This document shows positions 26,870 to 36,144 of a stretch of DNA of 64,000 nucleotides, piece by piece. A program made the position numbers and the translations under genes. How positions within the stretch are numbered: the first letter of the stretch is position 1; each line of letters begins with the position of its first letter. The stretch covers positions 1 through 64,000 of the forward strand of contig JAQWFD010000021.1 of NCBI GenBank assembly GCA_028704555.1. The letters are read 5' to 3'. The notes under the pieces were generated by a model. That model saw nothing but the letters and a program-made list of their open reading frames with translations. It was not told where the DNA came from and did no database searches. Origin of the DNA: Desulfobacterales bacterium. Its GTDB lineage: Bacteria; Desulfobacterota; Desulfobacteria; Desulfobacterales; JAQWFD01.

Positions 26870-27650
26870 TAACTTGGCACGGCAGGAATGCCGGTTACCC
26901 GGCACCCCCCGTACAGATCCGTACGTGAGGTACTACCTCATACGGCTCCTACCTCGGGTACGAACGCTGAAATCTCTGGCTCGGATAAGGATGCTTCCTT
27001 ATCCTGCTGAGCTTTTCTACGTACACCATCAAGACCGATCGACGCAGTTCCCCGCCCCTGTGTGCGGACTGCGGCAGTATCTCTGATGTTCCCCTCGGCC
27101 AACGTCCTTCCCTCCACCTGCTCCGCTGAGTTTTTAACCTCTTTGTTCACCGGCTTCTCAGGTAATATGTTGTTGTCCGACTTCCGTGAATCGTTCGTAC
27201 CAGTCGTACAGAATTTCTCTTTCACTGGCCGTTTTCCTTTACCTTTCGGTCTATGGAAAACTCACGGATCTCCCGATTCCCGCGTAAAAGATGTCCACAC
27301 ATGCCAAGTTCTAAGACTCCGCCGGGCCGTTCGGTGACTCGCGTTATAGCGCCACAGAACGTGTTGCCTTCCCCATCGGACCACGTGGTCGGCACCCGAG
27401 AACTGGTGATTTCCGGAGCTCAATAGCCCGCCTGCGCTTCCCTCTGTCAACGCTTCAGCCACTGCATTACTGCAATTGCCGCATGACTCGAGGCTGGTGT
27501 GATTCGCTAAATCTTCTACCATAAGACTCTTTCATTCTCTATCTCTTACCGGTTTTAATCAGCGCTTTCGGCCCGGCCCCAGATGGCTTTCTGGGTTTGA
27601 TTCCAATACATTAGGCTGGTACGATCCCACAGTCGTAGCTCGAATAACGG
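26870..27650 (-). mobile_element. Group II intron remnant lacking most of its reverse transcriptase
   Basis: On the minus strand a 34-nt domain V lies at 26915-26948: lower stem GAGCCGTA with TACGGATC, upper stem TGAGGT/ACCTCA, and the CG bulge. The catalytic AGC is present, but the usual G-U wobble is a G-A mismatch and the GNRA loop is AGT. A domain VI-like hairpin (TGCCGG GTAA CCGGCA) follows. Upstream, the minus frame (to about 27225) reads GRTLAEGNIRDTAAVRTQGRG, typical of the leader in front of group II intron reverse transcriptases, but it runs straight into domain V with no polymerase domain. Limits are approximate. The 26542-26869 gap before it has no gene. Confidence 0.72.
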
Positions 27651-27651
27651 G

Positions 27652-28323
27652 TTATGCTATGGCCTTTTTTTCATTTATAAGGCAATAAAACCGAAACAAA
27701 ATTATTATCAAAAACGCTGAAAAGAGATTGCTGATTATTCCAATTACAAACGAGGAAAAAATTGAATCGAATCCGTTTTTAAATAATGAAGGTATTATTG
27801 TGAATATAATAATGTAAGGTAATCCAACTATTGTTAAACAGCCCAGAATTGATTTGGTATATCCTTTTGTCAGTTCGTAACTATTCTTAATTGCTTCAAG
27901 AGGCATGTCTTTTGACAAAAGCAAACAATAGGTAGTCAATGAAAGTTTGGCAGACAATATAATTCCGGGAATGATAAGCAGCAAAAAGCCGACGCCGGTA
28001 ATTAAAAGGACTATACAATCTGTTAACAATACTAAAGGTGCCATTTTTAAACCTTTTAAAAGGCTTTCTTTTACAGAAACAAACTCCCCTTTTAAAATGC
28101 CATCAAAGAAAAATATGAGCCCTGCAGAATAGACCGAATGAAATATCAGGCTTATAAAATATTCCATGAAATCAATTAAATTAGAAAGCCTGTCAGGAAC
28201 TGAAATAAATTCTAATATTAAAATAAAGGCAAAATTGAAAATTAAAATTGGCAGTAATATTTTGAATATATTTAAAAAATTAATTCTAAAAAAAATGTAT
28301 GAGTCTTTTAGGACTTGTAGCAT
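27652..28323 (-). CDS. YciC-like (UPF0259) multi-pass membrane protein
   Basis: A 223-residue integral membrane protein with about six hydrophobic segments. The motif PGIILSAKLSLTTYCLLLSKDMPLEAIKNSYELTKG is the part most like YciC/UPF0259 and related proteins with a glycerophosphodiesterase-type membrane domain. The ATG at 28323 has AAAGGA at good spacing; an ATG 42 bp further upstream lacks one. Function is unknown. Composition is clearly more AT-rich than the housekeeping genes in this window, and it sits between an intron remnant and a toxin-antitoxin pair, which suggests acquisition. Confidence 0.65.
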   Translation of the reverse strand: MLQVLKDSYIFFRINFLNIFKILLPILIFNFAFILILEFISVPDRLSNLIDFMEYFISLIFHSVYSAGLIFFFDGILKGEFVSVKESLLKGLKMAPLVLLTDCIVLLITGVGFLLLIIPGIILSAKLSLTTYCLLLSKDMPLEAIKNSYELTKGYTKSILGCLTIVGLPYIIIFTIIPSLFKNGFDSIFSSFVIGIISNLFSAFLIIILFRFYCLINEKKAIA

Positions 28324-28476
28324 TGGATTGAATCCTTTGATCGGTTTGATATTCAGGCAGGGCAAATCTGCCCGAAAAGGCCCTTAATATAAACTTGTCA
28401 GGGCAAATGTACCTGATAATCAGTGGTTGGAAACGGATTTTTGACAATGATGACACTAGAGAAAAAGCAGGTGACA

Positions 28477-28791
28477 TTAAGCTGCATTAAGTGGATGGAT
28501 CTTTTTTAGCTCTTTTTGAAATCGTTTTTCGGCCTCCCAAAGGTCTCGCGCATATTGTGCATTGAGCCAAAATTCAGGAGAGTTGCCGAACAGGCGAGAT
28601 AATCGCAATGCCATAGTAGGCGTGATGGACCGTCTTTCTCTTAATAGCTCATTGATTGTTTGACGGGAAACTCCTAACGCATTGGCTAATGACGTTGCGG
28701 TCAATTCATAATCTGGCATGAAATCCTCCCTGATCATTTCCCCGGGATGTGTCGGAGGGATTTTTCGTTTTGTTGTATTTTGTATCGACAT
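28477..28791 (-). CDS. higA: HigA-type antitoxin
   Basis: A 104-residue XRE-type helix-turn-helix protein with the HigA hallmark HPGEMIREDFMPDYELTATS, then SLANALGVSRQTINELLRER, and FGNSPEFWLNAQ near the end. It is translated 11 bp after the toxin gene higB, the reverse-order arrangement normal for higBA. Expected to neutralise HigB and repress the shared promoter. Confidence 0.93.
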   Translation of the reverse strand: MSIQNTTKRKIPPTHPGEMIREDFMPDYELTATSLANALGVSRQTINELLRERRSITPTMALRLSRLFGNSPEFWLNAQYARDLWEAEKRFQKELKKIHPLNAA

Positions 28792-28802
28792 TACATTGTT
28801 CC

Positions 28803-29084
28803 TTAATGATAATCTGTTATTTCGAGGTCAAAAGCATCTCCATTAATGAACTTGAAACAAATTCGCCATTGGTCGTTGATGGATATTGAATATTGCCCCT
28901 CTCTGTTACCTTTAAGAGTATGTAATCTATTGCTTGGAGGCACCCTTAGGTCATTTATGTTAATTGCCCAATGGATGTATTCCAAGCGACGAATTGCTCT
29001 TCGGATTAAATCTGGAGGTAGACGTTCTGATTTGCCGTTAACAAATATCTGTTGGGTTTCTTTATCGGCAAATGTTTTTATCAT
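28803..29084 (-). CDS. higB: HigB-type mRNA interferase toxin (RelE superfamily)
   Basis: A 93-residue toxin starting MIKTFADKETQQIFVNGKS, with the family core LRVPPSNRLHTLKGNREGQYSISINDQWRICFKF intact. HigB cleaves mRNA on the ribosome. It is the first gene of the pair. Its start codon is only six bases from the -10 box of the predicted promoter, so translation may begin on a leaderless or nearly leaderless transcript. Confidence 0.93.
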   Translation of the reverse strand: MIKTFADKETQQIFVNGKSERLPPDLIRRAIRRLEYIHWAININDLRVPPSNRLHTLKGNREGQYSISINDQWRICFKFINGDAFDLEITDYH

Positions 29085-29090
29085 GATCTA

Positions 29091-29119
29091 AAAGTAATTT
29101 GTAACGTGACAGTTGTCAA
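29091..29119 (-). promoter_or_regulatory. higBA promoter with overlapping palindrome
   Basis: Read on the minus strand: TTGACA (29114-29119), 17 bp, TACTTT (29091-29096). TGACA-AC-TGTCA forms a small palindrome over the -35 box (29107-29118), suitable for a HigA operator. The -10 box is immediately upstream of the higB start codon. Confidence 0.6.
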
Positions 29120-29214
29120 GATGATTTTTCCCGTTAAATTAAATGGAGCTTCGCTCAACCATCTCTTTCATCGGATCGCGAAAAGCAGCGCTCGTTGAAG
29201 AGTGGTTATGGTGC

Positions 29215-29346
29215 AAAGTTGGGGACATTGTATTATTGGTTTATATTTTTTTGATGCTTTTCTATTGCCCATGCAATGAACAATAGCCATCTTTACAAGA
29301 TACTTTCTTAAAGAATGCAATATTCCGATGGAATGTCCCCAACTTT
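29215..29346. mobile_element. 132-bp inverted-repeat element
   Basis: AAAGTTGGGGACATT (29215-29229) and AATGTCCCCAACTTT (29332-29346) are perfect 15-bp terminal inverted repeats. The interior is AT-rich and non-coding and contains its own small stem (CTATTG and CAATAG). No flanking duplication is evident. It resembles short RAYT/REP-type or MITE elements; no second copy was seen in this window. Confidence 0.6.
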
Positions 29347-29711
29347 CCCAGGGGGCCGATACCCGCACCGCTCTGGAACGCATCGTGCGCGAGCAGGCCT
29401 TCATGGGACTTAACCATCTCGCGGCGTTGCGTATGCCTGTGTCGCGTGGGCTGCTGATCGAATCGGTCGGCAACGGCTACTATGCCAAGGGCTTCTATCT
29501 TTATACTCACTTGGCCGGAAGCGTAACATAATTTACTTATCCCATTTCATCCCTTCGTCCTCATTTTCCCATTTTCAATTCTTACAAAATAAATTAAAAA
29601 ATGAGACTCCCTGAGAAAAATCCGTTCCCGCTTGACTAAAACCAATAACTCTGAAAAGTAAAAATATACAACATAGCTTCACTTCGCTCCGATCCCGTGG
29701 TAATTATCCTC

Positions 29712-29767
29712 CGGAATGACTGGTCACAATGCAGCGGAACAGGTGATCACTTTCAGCAGAATACGCA
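29712..29767. mobile_element. Possible IS21-type terminus with repeated motifs
   Basis: Three spaced repeats, CGGAATGACTGGTCAC, CGGAACAGGTGATCAC and CAGAATACGCA, recur at about 22-bp intervals. Multiple internal terminal repeats of this kind are characteristic of IS21-family ends. No istA or istB gene is adjacent; the only IstB remnant is near 2.7 kb. The surrounding 29347-29998 region holds no gene I can support and must include the promoter of the defence operon. Confidence 0.4.
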
Positions 29768-29998
29768 CGCAATTTCAGAATTGAATGAATATTACGGCAT
29801 CCAGCGGATGGATATGTGGAAAAAGCCTGCCTGCCATAAAATCGGCTGATTTCCGAAGTTAAAGAAATACGATGTCGATGAATGGAGATGACAAGGCGGC
29901 GGGGCGGAGTCTTCTGATGATAAGAAAAGATAGGCCGCCCTTTTAGAGACAAAGTTGTTGAGAGTTTAATCAAATAACGACTTAGGTAGCCGGTAATT

Positions 29999-32900
29999 AT
30001 GCAAATTTTAGACAATATAAACACCCTTTGGGGTGATGACCTGAAGCAGATGCTCAAAACAGGATCAAAACTGAAAATTGCCGCATCCTGTTTTTCCATA
30101 TATGCCTATGAAGCCCTGAAAAATGAACTTGAAAGGATTGATGATTTAGAATTCATATTCACGGCACCTACTTTTGTTCCCAATGAAGTGACCGACAAAG
30201 TTTCAAAAGAAAGGCGAGAGTTTTATATTCCCAGACAGCAACGGGAAAGAAGCCTCTACGGAAGTGAATTTGAAATCCAGCTCAAAAACAAACTCACTCA
30301 GCGGGCCATTGCGAAAGAGTGCGCCGCGTGGATGAGACGCAAAGCCAGGTTCCGCTCCAATGCGACCAAAGCCCCCATGCAGCAGTTTGCCTGCCTGGAT
30401 TTCAGAAATGCCGGGGCCGCTTACATGCCGTTGCATGGATTTACCGCGGTTGATCTTGGGTATCAACAGGGAAATGCGATCTCTAATCTCATCAATAAAT
30501 TAAACGAAGCACCGCTTACAACGACCTATCTGCAACTCTTCAATCAAATCTGGAATGATGCTTCAAAACTTGAAGATGTAACCGAAAATTTATGCGCACA
30601 CATTGAATCGGTATATCAGGAAAACGCTCCCGAAAGAATTTATTTTCTCATGCTCTACAACATCTTCAATGAGTTTCTGGAAGATTTGAATGAGGATGTC
30701 TTACCCAATGACCTTACGGGCTATCAGGACAGCATTGTATGGAACAAGCTTTTCAATTTCCAACGCGATGCGGCTACCGGGATTATCAATAAACTTGAAA
30801 GCTACAACGGATGCATATTGGCCGATAGCGTCGGACTGGGAAAAACGTTCACCGCGCTTGCCGTTATCAAATATTACGAATTGCGCAACCGCTCGGTATT
30901 AGTGCTTTGCCCTAAAAAAATTGCAGATAACTGGCTGAACTACAACCGGAATCTGAAAACCAATATTCTTGCAAAAGACAGGCTTAACTACGATGTCCTC
31001 TGCCACACAGACCTGCAACGGACAAGCGGGGAATCCTTTGGCACCCCACTGAACCGGATCAACTGGGGTAACTATGACCTTGTCGTAATTGATGAGTCTC
31101 ATAATTTCCGTAACAACGATGCCTATAAGGAAAAGGAAACCCGCTACCAGAAACTGATGACAGCCGTCATCCGTGACGGGGTTAAAACCAAGGTTCTGAT
31201 GCTTTCGGCAACTCCGGTAAACAATCGGTTCAATGACCTTCGGAATCAGTTGGCTCTGGCATATGAGGGCGATTCCGAGAATTTGAGTAAAAAACTGCGA
31301 ACGGGAAAAAGCGTCGAGGAGATATTTCGACGGGCTCAGGCTGTCTTTAATCAGTGGTCAAAGCTGCCTCCGGAACATCGTACGGCGCGGGCCATTCTTG
31401 ATTCACTTGATTTTGATTTTTTTGAATTGTTGGACAGTGTTACCATTGCGCGGTCCAGAAAACATATCGAAACGTTTTACGACACCAAAGATATCGGAAA
31501 ATTCCCCACACGACGCAAGCCCCTTTCTTACCGCTGCCCATTGACCATGCTTGATGATGTCATGAGTTTCAATGAGATTTATCAGCAGCTTTGCCTGTTG
31601 AAACTTTCCGTATATGCGCCGGTCAGTTACATCCTGTCGAGCCGGTTAAAAAAATATGAAGATCTCTATGATACCGCCGTGGATGGTGGCAAAGGCAAAT
31701 TCAGACAGGCTGATCGGGAAAAGAGTCTTCAGGCGTTGATGACCATTAACCTGCTCAAACGTCTGGAAAGTTCTGTAGAATCGTTCCGGCTGACACTGAG
31801 CACACTGAAAGAAAAACACACCGATATGCTTTCAAAAATAGCGAGGTTCAAGCAATCCGGAAAAAACAGCTTAATTCATGACTGCGCTGCTGCTTTAGGT
31901 GAGCTTGAAGCCGATGACGATGATTTAACGGCACTGGAAGACAATAAAATTGGTGACAAAGTGCAGGTCAGCCTGTCAGACATGGACTTGCCTTCATGGG
32001 AGCATCATCTCGGACATGATTTAAAAATAATCGAAGAACTGCTCGCCTCAATGATAAAAATTAAGCCGGAAGATGATGCCAAACTTCAGCATTTGAAAAT
32101 GCACATTGAAAAGAAAATCACCGAGCCGATTAACCCGGGCAACCGGAAGGTGATTATCTTCACCGCGTTTGCGGATACTGCCAACTATCTGTATGAAAAT
32201 CTGGCGCAGGAATTCTTAAAAAAGCTCGGGGTTCATTCCGGCAGGGTCACCGGAAAAGATTCTCCAAAATCAACTTTGAGAAAAGGCTTTGATTTTCAAA
32301 CGCTTCTGACGCTTTTTTCGCCGCATTCAAAAGAAAAGGACCTGATACTGCCGCATGAGACAGGTGAAATTGATATCCTGATCGGAACCGATTGTATATC
32401 CGAAGGGCAGAACCTTCAGGATTGCGATTATGTGATTAACTACGATATCCATTGGAATCCGGTTCGTATCATTCAGCGGTTCGGGCGAATTGACCGGATC
32501 GGCTCTCTTAATGAATCCATTCAGCTGGTGAATTATTGGCCGGATATTTCCCTGGATGAGTATATCAATCTGAAAGAGCGCGTCGAAAACCGGATGGTTA
32601 TCGCCGATGTGACCGCTACCGGGGATGATAATGTGCTCACCGCACAATCCAATGATGTCTCCTACAGGAAAGAACAACTCCGCCGCTTGCAGGAAGAGGT
32701 TATTGAACTGGAAGATTTGAAAACGGGTGTTAATATTACGGATCTGGGGCTCAATGATTTTCGCATGGACCTGCTCAACTATGTCAAAGCAAATGGTGAC
32801 CTTGGCGCAGTTCCCAGCGGCATGCACGCGGTTGTTCCGGCAAAGCCGGAAGTGGGACTCACCCCTGGCGTGATCTTTACGCTGCGTAATCGAAATTCAG

Positions 32901-33274
32901 GTGTAACCGTCAATCAACATAACCGCCTGCATCCCTTTTATCTGGTTTATATCGATAACCACGGCGAGGTTGTCACCAATCATACCGAAGTGAAACGATT
33001 GCTGGATCTGGTCAGAAGCAGCTGCAAAGGGTTGGATAAACCGGTCCTTGATATCTGCCGGCAGTTTAATGCGGAAACAGACGACGGGCGGGAGATGACA
33101 CGCTATTCCGACCTCTTAAGTCAGGCCATTCGTTCCATGATAGAGGTGAAGGAAGACAAGGATCTGGACAGCCTTTTTACCGGCAGCAAAACAACCGCAT
33201 TGGTGGATGCCATTGCAGGACTGGATGACTTTGAGCTGATCACCTTTTTAGTCATACAGGCGCGCAGGACATGA
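29999..33274 (+). CDS. SNF2-family helicase with N-terminal PLD-like domain (defence-associated)
   Basis: A 1091-residue protein. The N-terminal part (about 20-60, KLKIAASCFSIYAYEALKNE) resembles the phospholipase-D-like domain found in front of some defence helicases; this part is a weaker call. The SF2 core is complete: Walker A DSVGLGKT (276-283), DESH (365-368), ATPVNNRFNDLRNQL after it, and motif VI QRFGRIDRIG (826-835). It has no nuclease motif that I can see. It overlaps the DUF4391 gene by four bases and lies upstream of Type III mod and res genes in the same orientation, so it is probably an accessory motor of that system. Confidence 0.85.
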   Translation: MQILDNINTLWGDDLKQMLKTGSKLKIAASCFSIYAYEALKNELERIDDLEFIFTAPTFVPNEVTDKVSKERREFYIPRQQRERSLYGSEFEIQLKNKLTQRAIAKECAAWMRRKARFRSNATKAPMQQFACLDFRNAGAAYMPLHGFTAVDLGYQQGNAISNLINKLNEAPLTTTYLQLFNQIWNDASKLEDVTENLCAHIESVYQENAPERIYFLMLYNIFNEFLEDLNEDVLPNDLTGYQDSIVWNKLFNFQRDAATGIINKLESYNGCILADSVGLGKTFTALAVIKYYELRNRSVLVLCPKKIADNWLNYNRNLKTNILAKDRLNYDVLCHTDLQRTSGESFGTPLNRINWGNYDLVVIDESHNFRNNDAYKEKETRYQKLMTAVIRDGVKTKVLMLSATPVNNRFNDLRNQLALAYEGDSENLSKKLRTGKSVEEIFRRAQAVFNQWSKLPPEHRTARAILDSLDFDFFELLDSVTIARSRKHIETFYDTKDIGKFPTRRKPLSYRCPLTMLDDVMSFNEIYQQLCLLKLSVYAPVSYILSSRLKKYEDLYDTAVDGGKGKFRQADREKSLQALMTINLLKRLESSVESFRLTLSTLKEKHTDMLSKIARFKQSGKNSLIHDCAAALGELEADDDDLTALEDNKIGDKVQVSLSDMDLPSWEHHLGHDLKIIEELLASMIKIKPEDDAKLQHLKMHIEKKITEPINPGNRKVIIFTAFADTANYLYENLAQEFLKKLGVHSGRVTGKDSPKSTLRKGFDFQTLLTLFSPHSKEKDLILPHETGEIDILIGTDCISEGQNLQDCDYVINYDIHWNPVRIIQRFGRIDRIGSLNESIQLVNYWPDISLDEYINLKERVENRMVIADVTATGDDNVLTAQSNDVSYRKEQLRRLQEEVIELEDLKTGVNITDLGLNDFRMDLLNYVKANGDLGAVPSGMHAVVPAKPEVGLTPGVIFTLRNRNSGVTVNQHNRLHPFYLVYIDNHGEVVTNHTEVKRLLDLVRSSCKGLDKPVLDICRQFNAETDDGREMTRYSDLLSQAIRSMIEVKEDKDLDSLFTGSKTTALVDAIAGLDDFELITFLVIQARRT

Positions 33275-33933
33275 GTTTTTTGTATGATTTTCCTAAAAAA
33301 GCAGCGTTCGGGAAGGTCTTGCCTAAAAGCAAGATTTACGAACATGCTTCACCGACACCTTCAGTCAAGGACCTGTTTATCCGGGAAGTGGATAAGATCG
33401 TCTGGTCTTACAAACTGTCACCGGAAACCGTTAATCTGCCGGCTAAAGGTAGTGTGCAGGAAATTCAGGTGTTCACGATAGCGCTTAAAACCGGAACACT
33501 CAAACACGAGGTGTTGCAGACCATTGACAAGGCCATCCCGTCACCCATCCTTTTTGCGCTGTCGTTTGAACACAAAATCCGTTATATTGCCGCCTATAAA
33601 CGCCGAAACGAAGCGGATATGAGCAAGTGGGTGGTAAGCGGCTATTTTGAAACGAATTGGATGCCTGATGATACCGGGCGGATTGTTCTGCCGGTTGTTT
33701 TAGACCTTGGTGCGCTTTATTCCAGCATGTTGGAAAATATCATACCGCTTCCTTCAAGACAAAACGAAACGATTGATGAGCTTGTCTCTCGGGTGGAAAA
33801 ACTGCGGTTAAAGGAACGGGAGGCTGTCAAAGCAGCGGTCCGTCTGAAAAAGAAAAAACAGTTTAATCGCAGGGTGGAGATCAATGCGGAGCTTAGAGGC
33901 CTTAAACAGGAAATTGAGGCTTTAAAAATATAA
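33271..33933 (+). CDS. DUF4391 protein
   Basis: A 220-residue protein beginning MSFLYDFPKKAAFGKVLPKSKIY, the typical N-terminus of DUF4391. The C-terminal 50 residues are charged and helical (RVEKLRLKEREAVKAAVRLKKK), likely a coiled coil. Its start overlaps the helicase stop (ATGA). DUF4391 genes are regularly found between an SNF2-type helicase and Type III modification genes; their activity is unknown. The domain's lysine- and acid-rich core could be nuclease-like, but I see no clear catalytic motif. Confidence 0.85.
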   Translation: MSFLYDFPKKAAFGKVLPKSKIYEHASPTPSVKDLFIREVDKIVWSYKLSPETVNLPAKGSVQEIQVFTIALKTGTLKHEVLQTIDKAIPSPILFALSFEHKIRYIAAYKRRNEADMSKWVVSGYFETNWMPDDTGRIVLPVVLDLGALYSSMLENIIPLPSRQNETIDELVSRVEKLRLKEREAVKAAVRLKKKKQFNRRVEINAELRGLKQEIEALKI

Positions 33934-33977
33934 ATCCCGAGAGACACGAAAGGCGCCAAATGAAGATTGATGGCCAT

Positions 33978-34092
33978 GTAAAAAGTCATATTCAGCCCTT
34001 ATTTGTCATTCCCATGAAGATGGGAATCCAGTCATTTCAACATGTTCTGGATTCCCGCCTCCGCGGGAATGACGGGTGCGGGTACTTTTTAC
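33978..34092. repeat. Inverted-repeat element between DUF4391 and mod
   Basis: GTAAAAAGT (33978-33986) and ACTTTTTAC (34084-34092) form the outer arms. Inside are GTCATTCCC and GGGAATGAC, and further GGAATCCAG with CTGGATTCC, giving an almost continuous hairpin. The GGATTCCCGCcTCCGCGGGAATGAC type of sequence is a common dispersed repeat in environmental proteobacteria. It separates the helicase-DUF4391 pair from mod-res and could change their relative transcription. Confidence 0.7.
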
Positions 34093-34162
34093 GAGACCGT
34101 CAAGATTGTATTTTTTCGTGTTTTTTGTGCCTTTCGTCGTTAAAAAAATATGGAGAAATCAT

Positions 34163-36133
34163 ATGGAAAAATTGAAAATGCACAGCTCCAACGTGACCCA
34201 GGCCAATATTGAAAAGCTGGCGGAGCTGTTCCCGAATTGCGTCACAGAAAGCAAGGCTGATAACGGCGAACTCAAAAAAACGATTGATTTTGATCAGCTC
34301 CGACAGGAGTTGTCCGGAACCATCGTGGAAGGCCCTCAGGAACGCTATCACCTGAACTGGCCGGGAAAACGTGAAGCACTGCTTACCGCCAATGCCCCCA
34401 TTGCCAAAACCCTGCGCCCCTGCCGGGAAGAAAGTGTGGAGTTTGATACCACCCGGAACCTTTTTATCGAAGGTGACAATCTGGATGCCTTGAAGTTGCT
34501 TCAGGAAACCTATCTGGGCAAGGTGAAGATGATCTATATCGATCCACCGTATAACACGGGAAAAGATTTTATCTACGAGGATGATTTTGCGGAAAGCACT
34601 GAGGAATATCTTCGAAAATCCAATCAGAAAGATGACCAGGGGAACCGTCTAATAGCCAATACCGACTCCAATGGCCGGTTTCATTCTGATTGGCTTTCTA
34701 TGATGTATCCAAGGCTGAAATTAGCGAAAAACCTACTAAAAGATGATGGAGTTATTTTTATCAGTATTGATGATGGCGAAAATATCAATATCCGAAAGCT
34801 GTGCCATGAAATCTTTGGGGAGGAAAATTTTGTCGGTAACATAATTTGGAAAAATGTTACTGACAATAACCCGACGAACATAGCTACGGAGCATGAATAC
34901 ATTGTTGTTTATGCTAAATCAAAAATTAATCTCGAGCCTGTATGGAAGTCCAAACTTTCAGACGTGAAAGATGTTCTAATCAATATTGGAAATGAGTTGA
35001 TTGAAAATTATGAAGATCAAGATGCTCTCCAGAAAAAGTATTCAAAATGGTTTCGAGATAACAAAACTCAATTAGGGGTTTTAGACAGATATAAGTATAT
35101 CGACCAAGGTGGTGTCTATACAGGAAGCCAAAGCGTTCATAACCCTGGCAAAGAAGGATATAGGTATGATGTTATTCATCCCGAGACAAAACTGCCTTGC
35201 AAAGAACCATTAATGGGTTATCGCTTCCCTGAAGCTACAATGAATAAGCTGCTTGAGAAAGGGAAAATTCTGTTTGGAAATGATCATAATAAGATCATTG
35301 AGTTAAAGGTTTATGCAAAGGACTATTTGGAGAAATTGTCAAGCGTAGAGGTTCTTGATGGAAGACTCGGAGCTTATGATGTTCGGCAGTTGTTTCCAGA
35401 GTTTAAGAAAGCGTTTACCAACCCTAAACCAGTTGTATTAATAGAGAAATATCTATCTTTTATTTTATCTGAATCAGACATTGTTCTTGACTTTTTCGCC
35501 GGTTCCGCCACCACCGCTCACGCCGTCATGCAACTCAACGCCGAAGACGGCGGTAACCGCAAGTTCATCATGGTACAGCTTCCAGAAGTGTGTGATGAAA
35601 AATCAGAAGCCTACAAGGCAGGATATTCAACCATCGCCGAAATCGGCAAAGAACGTATCCGTCGGGCCGGAAAGAAAATCAAAGAAGATAATGCGAACAA
35701 AGAAGGCATCGACAAACTCGATATCGGTTTCCGCGTTCTTAAGGTCGACTCCTCAAACATGGCGGACGTCTACTACGCCCCTGATGCGGTTACTCAAAAG
35801 CAGCTTTCCTTGATGACCGACAATATCAAACCCGATCGCACGGCCGAAGATCTCCTCTTTCAGGTACTGCTCGATTGGGGAGTGGATCTGGCTTTGCCTG
35901 TCATCAGAGAGATCATCGCAGACAAAGAGGTTTTCTTTGTGGACGGGAATGCTCTGGCCGCCTGTTTTGTCAAGGATAGTGGAATCACCGAGGATTTTGT
36001 AAAAAAACTGGCCAAACGTGAGCCTTTGCGAGTGGTATTCCGTGATGCGGGCTTTAAGGATGACAGCGTGAAAATCAACGTGGAACAAATTTTCAAGCTC
36101 ATGTCATCGCATACGGACATTAAAACCATTTAA
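34163..36133 (+). CDS. Type III restriction-modification methyltransferase (Mod), beta-class N6-adenine
   Basis: A 656-residue DNA adenine methyltransferase. Motif IV DPPY is at 127-130 (IYIDPPYNTGKDF) and motif I (DFFAGSATTAHAV) near 443-455, the IV-before-I order of the beta class used by Type III Mod. The region between (about 200-430) is the target-recognition domain and differs in base composition, being more AT-rich, as expected for an exchangeable specificity region. Motif I reads AGSATT where AGSGTT is usual. Start chosen at 34163 (GGAGA upstream). It lies 11 bp before res. Confidence 0.92.
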   Translation: MEKLKMHSSNVTQANIEKLAELFPNCVTESKADNGELKKTIDFDQLRQELSGTIVEGPQERYHLNWPGKREALLTANAPIAKTLRPCREESVEFDTTRNLFIEGDNLDALKLLQETYLGKVKMIYIDPPYNTGKDFIYEDDFAESTEEYLRKSNQKDDQGNRLIANTDSNGRFHSDWLSMMYPRLKLAKNLLKDDGVIFISIDDGENINIRKLCHEIFGEENFVGNIIWKNVTDNNPTNIATEHEYIVVYAKSKINLEPVWKSKLSDVKDVLINIGNELIENYEDQDALQKKYSKWFRDNKTQLGVLDRYKYIDQGGVYTGSQSVHNPGKEGYRYDVIHPETKLPCKEPLMGYRFPEATMNKLLEKGKILFGNDHNKIIELKVYAKDYLEKLSSVEVLDGRLGAYDVRQLFPEFKKAFTNPKPVVLIEKYLSFILSESDIVLDFFAGSATTAHAVMQLNAEDGGNRKFIMVQLPEVCDEKSEAYKAGYSTIAEIGKERIRRAGKKIKEDNANKEGIDKLDIGFRVLKVDSSNMADVYYAPDAVTQKQLSLMTDNIKPDRTAEDLLFQVLLDWGVDLALPVIREIIADKEVFFVDGNALAACFVKDSGITEDFVKKLAKREPLRVVFRDAGFKDDSVKINVEQIFKLMSSHTDIKTI

Positions 36134-36144
36134 GGAGGCCATGA

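Noticed and set aside
29328..29531. A 67-codon plus-strand frame starting inside the 132-bp inverted-repeat element
   Set aside because: Its start lies in the terminal repeat and no family is evident; possibly decayed coding sequence but not supportable.
29704..30099. A 131-codon minus-strand frame upstream of and into the helicase gene
   Set aside because: It overlaps the helicase start and the IS21-like end; composition is not protein-like.
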